Source: an uncultured Thomasclavelia sp. (GTDB lineage Bacteria > Bacillota_I > Bacilli_A > Erysipelotrichales > Coprobacillaceae). Taken from it: a DNA stretch of 62,114 bases. The stretch lies in NCBI RefSeq assembly GCF_944324745.1, contig NZ_CALUXO010000075.1, forward strand, positions 1 through 62,114, written 5' to 3'. The number at the start of each line of letters is the position of its first letter. Within the stretch, counting starts at the first letter, position 1. Both the position numbers and the translations under genes were made by a program. Positions 51,775 through 60,808 of this stretch are shown piece by piece. The notes below the pieces were generated by a model that was given only the letters and a program-made list of their open reading frames with translations, was not told the origin of the DNA and made no database searches.

Positions 51775-53388
51775 ATGAAAATTATAATTGATCAAGACAT
51801 CATTGATATTCAACGACCTGTCACACTAGAAACTATTGCTCAAACTTATTTTCCTGATAAGAAAATTTACGCAGCGATTATCAATGGTAAGCTTTATGAG
51901 CTCAATCATGAAATCAATAATGATGTACTAATAAATTGGGTCGAGGCTGGCAGTATGACAGGAAAGCAAATCTATGAACGTACTTTAACTTTCTTATTTA
52001 TTGTAGCAACAAAACAATTATTTCCAGACGCATCCATTTGTGTTGAATTTGCATTTCAGGATGGATTATACTGTACAATTAAAAAGCAAAGTCCTCTAAC
52101 ACTTCAGGATACGATTAAAATTAAACAAAGAATGAAAGAATTAGTACAAGCCAAATACGTTATTACACGTCATCATCTATCTAAAGACAAGGCAATATCC
52201 TTTTTTCGACAAAATCATCTTGAAGATAAGGCGGATTTATTGCGCTATCGCCAAAAAGAAGTATGTAGTATTTATCAGATGGAAGGATTCTATGATTATT
52301 TTTATGGATTTATGTTGCCTAATACTTCATATCTTAAAGATTTATCTTTACAATTTTTTGAACCTGGTGTGCGTTTAGGTCAAAAAGACGTTATTTTTCA
52401 ATATTTTAAACTCTTTCAGGTCATGAAAGATTATGAAGAATGGGGGAAACTAATAGGAGTTCCAACGGTTGCTAAACTGAATGAAAAGATTGTCCAAGGG
52501 CAAATCAAAGAATTAATGTTAATGTCTGAAGCAATGATTGAAAAGAAATTAGCTGAATTGGCTACGCAAATAGCTCATCAAAAAAATCATGTTAGAATGA
52601 TTCTTATAGCTGGACCTAGCTCGGCTGGTAAAACAACATTTTCAAAACGTCTCTGTATTCATCTTCGAATCTTAGGAATGAAACCGATAACGATATCTAT
52701 GGATGACTTCTATCTTAATCGAGATGATACACCAAGATTACCTGATGGAAGTTTTGATTTTGAAAATATTGAAGCCGTAGATTTAAAATTGTTTAATAAA
52801 ACAATGTTGCAGTTGATTCATCATGAATCAGTTTGCTTACCACATTATAATTTCAAAACTGGTCAAAGAAGTTTTGATACACAACCGACTTTTTTAGATG
52901 ATGATCATATTTTAATCATTGAAGGTATTCATGGTTTAAATCCCCGTACTTCTTCTTATATTCCTGAAGAGGCTAAAATTAAAATTTATATTAATGCTCT
53001 CACGCATTTAAATTATGATAATCATAATCATATACCTACGTCTGATTATCGCTTGATTCGCCGTATTGTTCGTGATTATCAATTTCGTAATTCAAAAGCT
53101 AAAGAAACTATTCGTCGCTGGAAAAATGTAAAAGCAGGAGAAGACCAATATATTTATCCTTATCAGGAAGAGGCTAACTTTATTTTTAATACATCTATGG
53201 TTTATGAACTATCAGTTTTAAAACCAATTGCCAAAAAATTATTATCCCAAATTCATCCTGATGAAAAAGAATATATACAAGCAAATCGATTAAATAAATT
53301 ACTAGATTATTTTGTCAGTGCTCAGGTAGATATTCCACAGGTTTCTATTCTGGCTGAATTTGTTGGAAATAGCATTTTTGAACAATAA
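51775..53388 (+). CDS. Uridine kinase-like nucleoside kinase with N-terminal TGS/ThrRS-like region
   Basis: A 537-residue protein. Residues 1-60 look like a TGS domain, and residues 60-250 resemble the second domain of threonyl-tRNA synthetase (KQLFPDASICVEFAFQDG, RQNHLEDKADLLRYR). From about residue 275 comes a P-loop kinase: GPSSAGKTTFSKRL, SMDDFYLNRDDTP and IEGIHGLNP. This architecture is known for a bacterial uridine-kinase branch. It probably phosphorylates a nucleoside; the role of the tRNA-synthetase-like part is unclear. The ATG follows AAAGGATGTG. It is monocistronic with a strong terminator. Confidence 0.9.
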   Translation: MKIIIDQDIIDIQRPVTLETIAQTYFPDKKIYAAIINGKLYELNHEINNDVLINWVEAGSMTGKQIYERTLTFLFIVATKQLFPDASICVEFAFQDGLYCTIKKQSPLTLQDTIKIKQRMKELVQAKYVITRHHLSKDKAISFFRQNHLEDKADLLRYRQKEVCSIYQMEGFYDYFYGFMLPNTSYLKDLSLQFFEPGVRLGQKDVIFQYFKLFQVMKDYEEWGKLIGVPTVAKLNEKIVQGQIKELMLMSEAMIEKKLAELATQIAHQKNHVRMILIAGPSSAGKTTFSKRLCIHLRILGMKPITISMDDFYLNRDDTPRLPDGSFDFENIEAVDLKLFNKTMLQLIHHESVCLPHYNFKTGQRSFDTQPTFLDDDHILIIEGIHGLNPRTSSYIPEEAKIKIYINALTHLNYDNHNHIPTSDYRLIRRIVRDYQFRNSKAKETIRRWKNVKAGEDQYIYPYQEEANFIFNTSMVYELSVLKPIAKKLLSQIHPDEKEYIQANRLNKLLDYFVSAQVDIPQVSILAEFVGNSIFEQ

Positions 53389-53396
53389 AAATATTT

Positions 53397-53431
53397 ACGT
53401 CGATAAAACTATTGTACTATCGACGTTTTTT
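53397..53431 (+). terminator. Terminator of the nucleoside kinase gene
   Basis: A 9-bp perfect stem ACGTCGATA/TATCGACGT followed by six T. Confidence 0.92.
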
Positions 53432-53433
53432 GC

Positions 53434-53919
53434 CGTATATATTCTATAGACAATGCAGGTAGTAATATCAATGAATCATCAAGCAGTTTTATTTCTACGA
53501 ATACTAAAGTATTTACAATAGCTTTTAAATGCCGAATATGAAAGTTCGATAATAAGTGGATTAGAAATATTTAATCCCAGTGAATTCATCATTTTTGGTT
53601 AATGATAATTTTTAATCTTTTTATATTAATTTTAAATATACAAGATGTTAGCTAATGGAATTATTGGTAATTGTAAAAATAAATCAAAATCAAAGTAGTT
53701 ATAAGATATGTATTAAAAATATTACTCATTTTAGATAGTCTGTTTTCTGTTTGATATTCAGGTAATAAAAGATTATTTAGAAAAAATGGTAAAAAATTAT
53801 TTTTTTGCAATATTTTTTACATTAAATTCTATTGAAAATAATCAAAAAAGTGCTTTAATTAACTGTAGGCTAGTTCATTTACTAGAGTATCGATTTAATG
53901 ATTAGGGAGAGGAGGAATC
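53434..53919. other. 486-base AT-rich gap without a supportable gene
   Basis: A 49-codon frame (53453-53602) broken by one TAG and lacking a ribosome site is the only coding-like stretch. A possible promoter for the next gene is TTAACT-18-TAGAGT at about 53857-53886, overlapping a CTAGT/ACTAG repeat. Nothing else is evident. Confidence 0.4.
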
Positions 53920-54570
53920 ATGATGAAATCGGTATATGAGGCAATTATTGCTGATAATAAATTATCGAATGAAGAAAATGAATTATTAGTTGAGTTATGT
54001 AATAAGCATAGTAATAAAACAAGTTTAAGATCACGGATTTTAAAAGATATGATTGATGATTTAAATAACTATCAAGAAAATCAGTTGACAATTAATTTAA
54101 AACAAATGATTAGTAGTTATTTACAATCATATCAACAAAAATCTTATTATCACTATATGGATTATATAGAAGTAGGGGTAAATAAATTTATAAATGATTT
54201 TTATGCTAAAAAACCATCTGATGATATTTATTTATGTATTTATTTGTTATTTATTCAAAACAAAAATATAATTGAAAGTCGGTTGAATAATGATGATTTG
54301 ATTGATACAGCATATAATTTGGTTTTTAATTGTATTATTGCTGATGATACTGGAAGAATTGAATTTAAAGAAGATGAATTATCAGGTGAGGATTTAGAAA
54401 TATTTAAATATTTTCAAAAGAATAATTCATTATATTTTAATGAAATGTCATTTTTTCAGCCACAAATTATCATAAGAAATTATTTTTGTATGGAATTTAA
54501 AGAAATGATTGAAGCACAACTTCGATATGATGCTGATAATTGGATTCGTGAATTTACTTTAGATGAGTAA
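53920..54570 (+). CDS. Hypothetical helical protein of unknown function
   Basis: A 216-residue acidic, Asn/Tyr-rich soluble protein with no signal peptide or membrane segment. It starts MMKSVYEAIIADNKLSNEEN and shows helix-rich blocks such as NLKQMISSYLQSYQQKSYYH and a negatively charged end (IREFTLDE). I recognise no family. ATG 53920 has GAGAGGAGG, a very strong site, so it is likely expressed. It is monocistronic, ending in a bidirectional terminator shared with the MetE-like genes. Confidence 0.75.
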   Translation: MMKSVYEAIIADNKLSNEENELLVELCNKHSNKTSLRSRILKDMIDDLNNYQENQLTINLKQMISSYLQSYQQKSYYHYMDYIEVGVNKFINDFYAKKPSDDIYLCIYLLFIQNKNIIESRLNNDDLIDTAYNLVFNCIIADDTGRIEFKEDELSGEDLEIFKYFQKNNSLYFNEMSFFQPQIIIRNYFCMEFKEMIEAQLRYDADNWIREFTLDE

Positions 54571-54577
54571 TCAGATT

Positions 54578-54612
54578 AAAAAGTGTTGTAGTTTATAGGT
54601 ACAACACTTTTT
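54578..54612. terminator. Bidirectional terminator
   Basis: A 13-bp perfect stem AAAAAGTGTTGTA/TACAACACTTTTT (54578-54590, 54600-54612) between convergent genes. Confidence 0.93.
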
Positions 54613-54618
54613 GATATG

Positions 54619-55722
54619 TTATAAAAAATCTTTACAAGATACTAGAAGATCAATTTTTTGCCATTGGATGTCTTCATCAATGCAGTTACCTTCTTCAACT
54701 GATGCAAAGCCACATTGAGGTGATAAAGCAATAATATCTCCAACTACTTCTTTAGCTTTTAAATAACGTTGTTTGATTTCATCATGAGTTTCTAATTTTG
54801 GGTTCTTAGTAGATATTAAACCAGCAACAAATGTTTTATCAGTGTTTTTTAAACAAGCCCAAGGGTCAAATGAACCAGAACGTTCATCGTCATATTCAAC
54901 AAAAAATCCATCATACGGGATTTGGCAAATAATCGGAGCTACACTATCATATAAACCTGAAAATAATGGATAGCCTTTAAAGTTTCCTTTACAAAAATGA
55001 GTAGCAATCGTCATATCTTGGGGTTTATCTTTCAGTGCTTTTGTCGATACTGCTTGAAACCATTTTAAGACTTCTTCTTTTTGATAACCTAATGAAGCAA
55101 CTTTTTGTAAAAAATCTTCATCAATCATATAGGTCCATGAAGTATCATCAATTTGTAAATAACGACAACCATGATCATATAAATCTTTGATGGCTTCTTG
55201 ATAAGCAATGGCAATATCATCAATGATAGCCTGGATATTTTGACCATAATAAGGTGTATCTTTTATCCCTTGTTGTAAGAAATGATCAACTAAAATCATA
55301 TTAGGTCCGGAAATACATTTTTTAGCTCGAACACCAGGATATTTTTTAACTAAGTTATAAAGAAAATCCCAAGCTTCAATTTCTGGATGTAGTTTATTTC
55401 TGTCATAAGTGATTTTACCATTGATCATGCCTAGTTCGATATGGTTTATTATACCATTTCTTTTTCGAGCTAGATGTTTAGTAGTAAAACCATCAAATTC
55501 CTTTAACCAGTCTAAATGCCACCAGCGTCTTCTAAATTCACCATCAGTAACTATTTTTAATCCATGTGCTACTTCTTTAGCTACTAATTTTTCAATTTCT
55601 TTATCTTCTATTTTTCTTAATTCTTCAAGCGTAATTTTGTTATTAAAATAAGCACTTCTTGCTTTTTTAATTGCAGCAGTTCTTAAAAACGAACCAACAA
55701 TATCATATTTAATATTTAACAA
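54619..55722 (-). CDS. MetE-like cobalamin-independent methionine synthase family protein
   Basis: A 367-residue protein of the short YxjG/YxjH type, the C-terminal catalytic half of MetE. The N-terminal block is YDIVGSFLRT. The zinc ligands are the His and Cys of ATHFCKG and the Cys of LSPQCGFAS. FVEYDDERSGSF and the DGEFRR substrate loop are kept. It probably transfers methyl groups to homocysteine from a small donor. The start is TTG 55722 with AAGGAAG before it, 1 base after the stop of its paralogue, so both are in one operon. A longer frame from ATG lacks a site. Confidence 0.85.
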   Translation of the reverse strand: MLNIKYDIVGSFLRTAAIKKARSAYFNNKITLEELRKIEDKEIEKLVAKEVAHGLKIVTDGEFRRRWWHLDWLKEFDGFTTKHLARKRNGIINHIELGMINGKITYDRNKLHPEIEAWDFLYNLVKKYPGVRAKKCISGPNMILVDHFLQQGIKDTPYYGQNIQAIIDDIAIAYQEAIKDLYDHGCRYLQIDDTSWTYMIDEDFLQKVASLGYQKEEVLKWFQAVSTKALKDKPQDMTIATHFCKGNFKGYPLFSGLYDSVAPIICQIPYDGFFVEYDDERSGSFDPWACLKNTDKTFVAGLISTKNPKLETHDEIKQRYLKAKEVVGDIIALSPQCGFASVEEGNCIDEDIQWQKIDLLVSCKDFL

Positions 55723-55723
55723 C

Positions 55724-56851
55724 TTAATCTTCCTTCCATACTTCTTTAGCAATTTCTTTGACTAGTTTTAATTTAGCCCATTGTTGTTTTTCTGTTAGTT
55801 TATTACCAATTTCACATGAAGCAAAGCCACATTGAGGACTTAGATACAAGCGTTCAAGTGGAATATAATTAGCTGCTTGATATATTCTTTTAATTATTTC
55901 ATCTTTATTTTCTAATTCTGGCGTTTTAGTCGTAACTAATCCCAGAACGACTTTTTTATTACCAGTAACGTATTTTAATGGGGCAAAGCTTCCCGAACGT
56001 TCGTCATCAAATTCCAAATAATAAGCATCAACATTTTCTTGACCAAATAATAACTCAGCTACACTATCATAAGCTCCCTGACTAAAAAACGTTGAATGAT
56101 AATTGCCACGACAGACATGGGTATTAATATACATATCATCTGGTTTGCCATCGATAACCCGATTATTAATATCTAATAATTCTAATTTATATGCATCTAG
56201 TTCTTTACCAGTTCGGCCAGTTAAAACTGAAGCCATATTTTTATCAACTAAACCACCCCAAACACAATCATCAAATTGCAAATTATAACAACCTGCTTGA
56301 TAAATTTCATGAATGAATTTTTGATATGTGGCAACTAGATCATCAGCAAACTCTTGACGATTTTGATAGTATTTAAGCATCTCTCTTGTTTTTTCTCTGC
56401 CAGTAAAATAGGCATAAAATTGTCCTGGAGAAGGGATAGTTAATTTAGCAATAGTATTTTCATCTTCAAATTGTTTGACAAATTTAAAATGTTCAACAAA
56501 TGGATGAGTATCTAAAGATATTTTAGAAACCATAAACGTATCATCAATCATTGCTGCTTCGTTATTAAAAGTAGTATTTCCGGTAGTTGTTTTAGTATGT
56601 TCAATCCCATTAAAGCCCCACATAAAGTCTAAATGCCAAGTTGCTCTTCGAAACTCACCATCAGTTATGACATGATAACCTAGTTCTTTTTGTTTTTTAA
56701 TCAAATCGGTAATTGCTTGATTTTCAATATCAGTTAATTTTTCTTTAGTTATTTTTTTATTTTCATAATCTAGTCGGGCTTGTTTTAAATAATCAGGTCT
56801 TAAAAAGCTTCCGACAAAATCATAGTGAAAAGGTGTATGTAATCTATTCAA
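55724..56851 (-). CDS. MetE-like cobalamin-independent methionine synthase family protein
   Basis: A 375-residue paralogue of the following gene. It has YDFVGSFLRP, DGEFRRATWH, zinc ligands in NTHVCRGNY (His, Cys) and LSPQCGFASCE (Cys), and YLEFDDERSGSF. The start is TTG 56851, seven bases after GGAGGT; the ATG at 56866 is part of the ribosome site. In Bacillus such tandem pairs (yxjG-yxjH) are S-box controlled, but no S-box is seen here. Instead a LysR gene precedes it on the same strand and is the likely regulator. Confidence 0.87.
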   Translation of the reverse strand: MNRLHTPFHYDFVGSFLRPDYLKQARLDYENKKITKEKLTDIENQAITDLIKKQKELGYHVITDGEFRRATWHLDFMWGFNGIEHTKTTTGNTTFNNEAAMIDDTFMVSKISLDTHPFVEHFKFVKQFEDENTIAKLTIPSPGQFYAYFTGREKTREMLKYYQNRQEFADDLVATYQKFIHEIYQAGCYNLQFDDCVWGGLVDKNMASVLTGRTGKELDAYKLELLDINNRVIDGKPDDMYINTHVCRGNYHSTFFSQGAYDSVAELLFGQENVDAYYLEFDDERSGSFAPLKYVTGNKKVVLGLVTTKTPELENKDEIIKRIYQAANYIPLERLYLSPQCGFASCEIGNKLTEKQQWAKLKLVKEIAKEVWKED

Positions 56852-56889
56852 CTGTAATACCTCCATTAAGATAAAAATTAGATAGCTTT

Positions 56890-56918
56890 AGTATAGGCCT
56901 AAATTAATAGTTTGAAAA
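56890..56918 (-). promoter_or_regulatory. Probable promoter of the MetE-like operon
   Basis: Minus-strand TATACT (56890-56895) with a poor -35, TTTTCA (56913-56918), 17 bases upstream. A weak -35 fits activator dependence (LysR). Confidence 0.5.
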
Positions 56919-56926
56919 ATATAAAA

Positions 56927-56971
56927 AAATAGTTATTGGCCATAGTTTAAAACTATGACTAATAACTATTT
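56927..56971 (-). terminator. Terminator of lysR before the MetE-like operon
   Basis: An outer stem AAATAGTTATT/AATAACTATTT with an inner CATAGTTT/AAACTATG. Seven T follow on the minus strand. The arm reaches the LysR stop codon. Confidence 0.88.
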
Positions 56972-57884
56972 AGTTAGTTGTTTCAATGTCTAAATGTTTT
57001 TTAAGATATTTGATATAAGCTTTTCCATAACGTGATAATGGTAATTTTTGTTGGGTAATATAGCCAATTGTCATATTTTCATTAACAGCTAAAGGTTTGG
57101 CAATAATATTTTCACCATTTAATTCTTTATCAATAATTCCAGAACTGACTGTGTAACCATTAAGACCGATGACTAAATTAAAGAGCGTGGCTCGATCACG
57201 AACTTTAATATTTTTATTACGATCTAATGTACTAAGTATTTCTTCTGAAAAGTAAAATGAGTTATATTCACCCTGTTCAAAAGACAAGTATGGATAGTCT
57301 TCTAAATCTTGTAATGAGATTATTTCTTTTATCGCTAAAGGGTGTTTAGAAGAAATAAAAACATGGGGCTTAGCAGTAAATAGCTGATTAAATTGCAGAC
57401 CGTTTTGTTTAATTAATTTGATGATGATTTCTTCATTTTTGGAGCTGGTATATAAAATACCAATTTCACTTTTTAAGCGATTGACATCTTCAATAATTTC
57501 ATATGTTTGAGTTTCTCTTAAAGTAAAATCATATTGATTGCCGCCAAACTCTCTGATTAAATCGACGAAAGCATTAACCGCAAAAGAGTAATGTTGACAA
57601 GATATCGAAAATTTCGGGCTGGATTGTTTTTGGTTTAAATATTTTTCTTCTAATAAGGCTACTTGATCTAGTATTTGCCTGGCATAGGATAAAAAGGTAT
57701 CACCTTCATTAGAAACGGTTACGCCTTTATTAGTACGAATGAAAATAGTTATTTGCATTTCTTTTTCTAATTCTTTGATAGCACTGGTTAAACTGGGCTG
57801 AGAAATGAATAATTTTTTGGCAGCTTCAGTAATATTTCCCGTCTCTGCCACGGTTACAATATATTTAAGTTGTTGTAATGTCAA
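56970..57884 (-). CDS. LysR family transcriptional regulator
   Basis: A 304-residue regulator. The helix-turn-helix lies in residues 1-60 (LKYIVTVAETGNITEAAKKL, SQPSLTSAIKELEKEMQI) and the effector domain begins near 90 (FSISCQHYSFAVNAFVDL). That ISCQHYSFAV block resembles, from memory, LysR proteins controlling sulfur or methionine genes. It starts with TTG 57884 after AGAGGTG. It lies upstream of the two MetE-like genes and is separated from them by its own terminator. Confidence 0.9.
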   Translation of the reverse strand: MTLQQLKYIVTVAETGNITEAAKKLFISQPSLTSAIKELEKEMQITIFIRTNKGVTVSNEGDTFLSYARQILDQVALLEEKYLNQKQSSPKFSISCQHYSFAVNAFVDLIREFGGNQYDFTLRETQTYEIIEDVNRLKSEIGILYTSSKNEEIIIKLIKQNGLQFNQLFTAKPHVFISSKHPLAIKEIISLQDLEDYPYLSFEQGEYNSFYFSEEILSTLDRNKNIKVRDRATLFNLVIGLNGYTVSSGIIDKELNGENIIAKPLAVNENMTIGYITQQKLPLSRYGKAYIKYLKKHLDIETTN

Positions 57885-57965
57885 TTATAGCACCTCTTTC
57901 TAAATTGGTTATATATTATCATATTACAAATTTAATAGCTAAGAAAATCAAACATTATTACGGTA

Positions 57966-58634
57966 TTATTTAGTAATTTGACAAAGAGATTTAAGATTTT
58001 TGTAAAGTAGATCGATTTCATTAATCGATAATATTTTTTTATTGGTATTGATTAAACTTGTTATAGTAGGGGATAAATCACTTAAATAGATTAATTTGTA
58101 ATCATGGTTAGAAATGTAAATGCTTTTAAAAGTACAGCGATCATTAAATACAACAAGGGAAAAATAGGGGAAATTATAATTATTTAAATATCTTTTTAGC
58201 CATTTAATATGATTTCTGTTTTGAAAAATCGGATTAAAAAAATGGTATTTTTCGACACCAAAGCGACCTTTAAGAGTTTGGCACCAATAGCGCTGGTTTT
58301 CTTTGCCAAAAATCCAGCCACCATAATTTTTGTTTTCTAAAACATAGATGCCTGTTTCATGAAGTAAAATCAAATCAATTTCGGTAGTTTGATGATCAGG
58401 TTTTGGAATAAGGACATTAAATATAAATTTTTTATAACCGGGGAGTTTTGATAGTGGTTTATATAAAGCATATTCTCCGCTGGTGCCCTTGTTGAAATAG
58501 ACTTCAAAAAAGCTTTTTTTAGTTTCCTGAAAATAGCCTGATTGATAGTATTCATGATATTTAAATATTAATGAAATAATGATAGTAATAAAAATTACTA
58601 GATAGATGATTAAAATAAACTGTATTGGCTCCAT
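57966..58634 (-). CDS. NERD domain protein, membrane anchored
   Basis: A 222-residue protein with an N-terminal membrane segment (residues 6-26). It is followed by a NERD nuclease-related domain: GTSGEYALYKPL near residue 50, TEIDLILLHETGIYVLENKN (the D and ExK of a PD-(D/E)XK-like core) and QNRNHIKWLKRYL. NERD proteins are often linked to DNA processing, but the function is undefined. The start at 58634 has AAGGAGG. It is a lone gene divergent from the next. Confidence 0.88.
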   Translation of the reverse strand: MEPIQFILIIYLVIFITIIISLIFKYHEYYQSGYFQETKKSFFEVYFNKGTSGEYALYKPLSKLPGYKKFIFNVLIPKPDHQTTEIDLILLHETGIYVLENKNYGGWIFGKENQRYWCQTLKGRFGVEKYHFFNPIFQNRNHIKWLKRYLNNYNFPYFSLVVFNDRCTFKSIYISNHDYKLIYLSDLSPTITSLINTNKKILSINEIDLLYKNLKSLCQITK

Positions 58635-58728
58635 ATTTCCTCCTTATTAGTTATATTTTAACATAATGAAATATACTATAATACTTATAAATCAGTTTAT
58701 ATCTTTTTAGTTGTTTATTAAAGTTAAC

Positions 58729-58734
58729 TATAAT
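58729..58734 (+). promoter_or_regulatory. -10 element before the membrane-anchored unknown
   Basis: TATAAT at 58729-58734 in an AT-rich divergent region; the -35 is unclear. Confidence 0.4.
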
Positions 58735-58789
58735 AAAATATAAGTGAGGAAAAGAATTGGGTTTGGTTATTTAAATGGGGATGATTTAA

Positions 58790-59347
58790 ATGACGGCACG
58801 AAGAATAAAACTGCTGATGATTGTTGCCAGCATAATAATTATAGGAATTTTGATTTATTTTGGTTTTGCAATTCAAAACAGTCAAATTAATTATACGCTA
58901 CAATATCAATTTACCTCTGGTAAATATCTAGTAAAACAAAACAATTATCCTAAAATAATAAAAATTGAACTAAACTTAGATCAGATGGATGACGAAGTTG
59001 GTAAAAAAATCCTGATTGATGGCAATTGCTTTTGGGAAATAGTATCTTTTACTGTTGATAATCACCAATATGATGTTTGTTTTAAAAGCCATGGGGATAT
59101 AACTAATGATAGAAGCGTTTATTTTACTTGTAATAAATATATTATAGATGACGAAAAAGTAATGATCACAACGAATACAATGGTTACCACTAATGGAAAT
59201 AACTGGTATCATTCATCCTATAGTGGATTTGATGAAGATGGTGATCGATTTGGATTTAGTATTGAAAAAGATAAAATTGTTGGTCCTGATTGTGTTTTAG
59301 AATTTGATAATGTAAATCGTATTACCTTAAAAAAAGATAATTTTTGA
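58790..59347 (+). CDS. Hypothetical membrane-anchored extracytoplasmic protein
   Basis: A 185-residue protein with basic MTARRIK then a hydrophobic segment (residues 8-27), with no lipobox or clear cleavage site. The rest is beta-rich and would lie outside the membrane, with three cysteines (about residues 80, 98 and 109). No family was recognised. The ATG follows GGGGATGA. It ends at a terminator before the ABC pair. Confidence 0.7.
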   Translation: MTARRIKLLMIVASIIIIGILIYFGFAIQNSQINYTLQYQFTSGKYLVKQNNYPKIIKIELNLDQMDDEVGKKILIDGNCFWEIVSFTVDNHQYDVCFKSHGDITNDRSVYFTCNKYIIDDEKVMITTNTMVTTNGNNWYHSSYSGFDEDGDRFGFSIEKDKIVGPDCVLEFDNVNRITLKKDNF

Positions 59348-59376
59348 TTTATTAGGTAAAATTATATTTTTACTTG

Positions 59377-59406
59377 GCTGGAAATCTTTTGATTTCTAGC
59401 TTTTTT
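59377..59406 (+). terminator. Terminator
   Basis: A 10-bp stem GCTGGAAATC/GATTTCTAGC (one G-T pair) around TTTT, followed by six T. Confidence 0.88.
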
Positions 59407-59445
59407 GTCTTTTATTCATGATTTTGACCGCTTGTACAAAAGCTA

Positions 59446-59473
59446 TTAACTAATTCGTTTTTTAGATTATGAT
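59446..59473 (+). promoter_or_regulatory. Candidate promoter of the ABC permease-ATPase pair
   Basis: TTAACT (59446-59451) and TATGAT (59468-59473) with a 16-base spacer. Confidence 0.5.
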
Positions 59474-59497
59474 GTAAGTAGAAAGAAGGGATGGATA

Positions 59498-60808
59498 ATG
59501 ATCAGGTTCATTGAAAGAATCATAAAAGGGCAAAGAAGTAATTATTTACAGATGGTAATTATTTTAACGTTGTTATCATGTTTTGAGTTTTTATTATTAT
59601 TTATTTTAGTTAATTTAAAAAATGATAATGACATCGTTATTTTTTATTTTAAGATGTTATTAATGATGATGATTGCGATATCGTTTGTATTAGTTTTATA
59701 CCTTAATAATTTCTTTATAGCTAAGAAAAGTGATGAATTTTCCATTATTTTATTAAGTGGCAGAAACTTGCAGGAAGTTTGTCAATATTTATTAGTTCAA
59801 TTTGTCCCTTTATTTATTATTTGTGGTTTTCTTGGTTTAATCCTAGCACTATTATTAACCAATTTTATAACCAGGATATTTGGGGATATGCATGATTTTT
59901 CGTTTACTAAATCACTGTTTTATTATTATGGGTTATTATCGGTTTTAAAGTTGTTTTATGTTTTGCTGTTAGATTTTGGCAAGTTTTCACAAATCAAATT
60001 TAAAATTGTCTTATATTTAAATCACCAGGAGATAAAGAAGAGTCGCGTAAATTATTTTAATTCGTTGCTTGTTGATAAAGAGGAAAAAAGATTTCCGACA
60101 TTCAATTTGATTGTTAGTTGTTTATCGGGATTGATCTTCGTTACATCGTTATCAAAATTATTAATTCTTAGTAATATAACAAATAGATTATTTTACTTTT
60201 TATTTGCAATTGCCGCATTATTTTTGTTGATCAAATATTCTTTACCATTAATATTTGATCTATTACATGATCATCTATTATTGAAACTTTATCAAATTTT
60301 ATTTGTTTTAAATCAATTAGAACAAATGTTTGCTTTATTAACACCATTAATTTTAATAAATTGGTTTTTGACTACGGCTTTAACATTTTTGATTATGCAA
60401 TTATCTGATTGTCAGAGCTTGAATCAGACAATTAGCATTAGTTTTAGCGGAATTTTAATTATTATGATTATTTGTTTTGTTTATCGTATATCTTTAATAA
60501 AGGATAAACAGGTTAAAACTATGGCAATATTAAAAGCCATTGGTTATCAAAGTAGTACGATTAAAATGATCAATTATTGTGAAATTATTATTTTCACTAT
60601 TATTGTTTTATTTTTACCATTATTGATTGATTATTTAACGATTAATCAAGGAATAAGAAATTATTTGGTTAATAGCGATTTAGTTGATTTTTTCATCATT
60701 AGTCAATTGATTGCTTATCTGATTATTTGTCTATATCAAATTATTGTAAGGAGAAAGTTAATTATGGAGGTCATTAAAAATGTCAAATATCTTAATCGAG
60801 GCCAATAA
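59498..60808 (+). CDS. ABC transporter permease, FtsX/BceB-like
   Basis: A 436-residue membrane protein with about eight to ten hydrophobic segments. The stretch LLSGRNLQEVCQYLLVQFVP (near residue 85) and the late MAILKAIGYQSSTIKMINY are FtsX-type coupling helices. It resembles the permease at 19361 in length and order. The ATG follows AAGGGATGG. Its end overlaps the ATPase gene by 29 bases, so the two are translated together, but that ATPase is now truncated, leaving this permease without a local energy source. Confidence 0.8.
   Translation: MIRFIERIIKGQRSNYLQMVIILTLLSCFEFLLLFILVNLKNDNDIVIFYFKMLLMMMIAISFVLVLYLNNFFIAKKSDEFSIILLSGRNLQEVCQYLLVQFVPLFIICGFLGLILALLLTNFITRIFGDMHDFSFTKSLFYYYGLLSVLKLFYVLLLDFGKFSQIKFKIVLYLNHQEIKKSRVNYFNSLLVDKEEKRFPTFNLIVSCLSGLIFVTSLSKLLILSNITNRLFYFLFAIAALFLLIKYSLPLIFDLLHDHLLLKLYQILFVLNQLEQMFALLTPLILINWFLTTALTFLIMQLSDCQSLNQTISISFSGILIIMIICFVYRISLIKDKQVKTMAILKAIGYQSSTIKMINYCEIIIFTIIVLFLPLLIDYLTINQGIRNYLVNSDLVDFFIISQLIAYLIICLYQIIVRRKLIMEVIKNVKYLNRGQ

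Noticed and set aside
53453-53602. 49-codon frame with an in-frame TAG
   Set aside because: No ribosome site and too short; within the range expected by chance.
56852-56969. S-box before the MetE-like genes
   Set aside because: Expected from Bacillus, but no GGCAACC/GGTGCC core or suitable P1 is present; the hairpin there is the lysR terminator.
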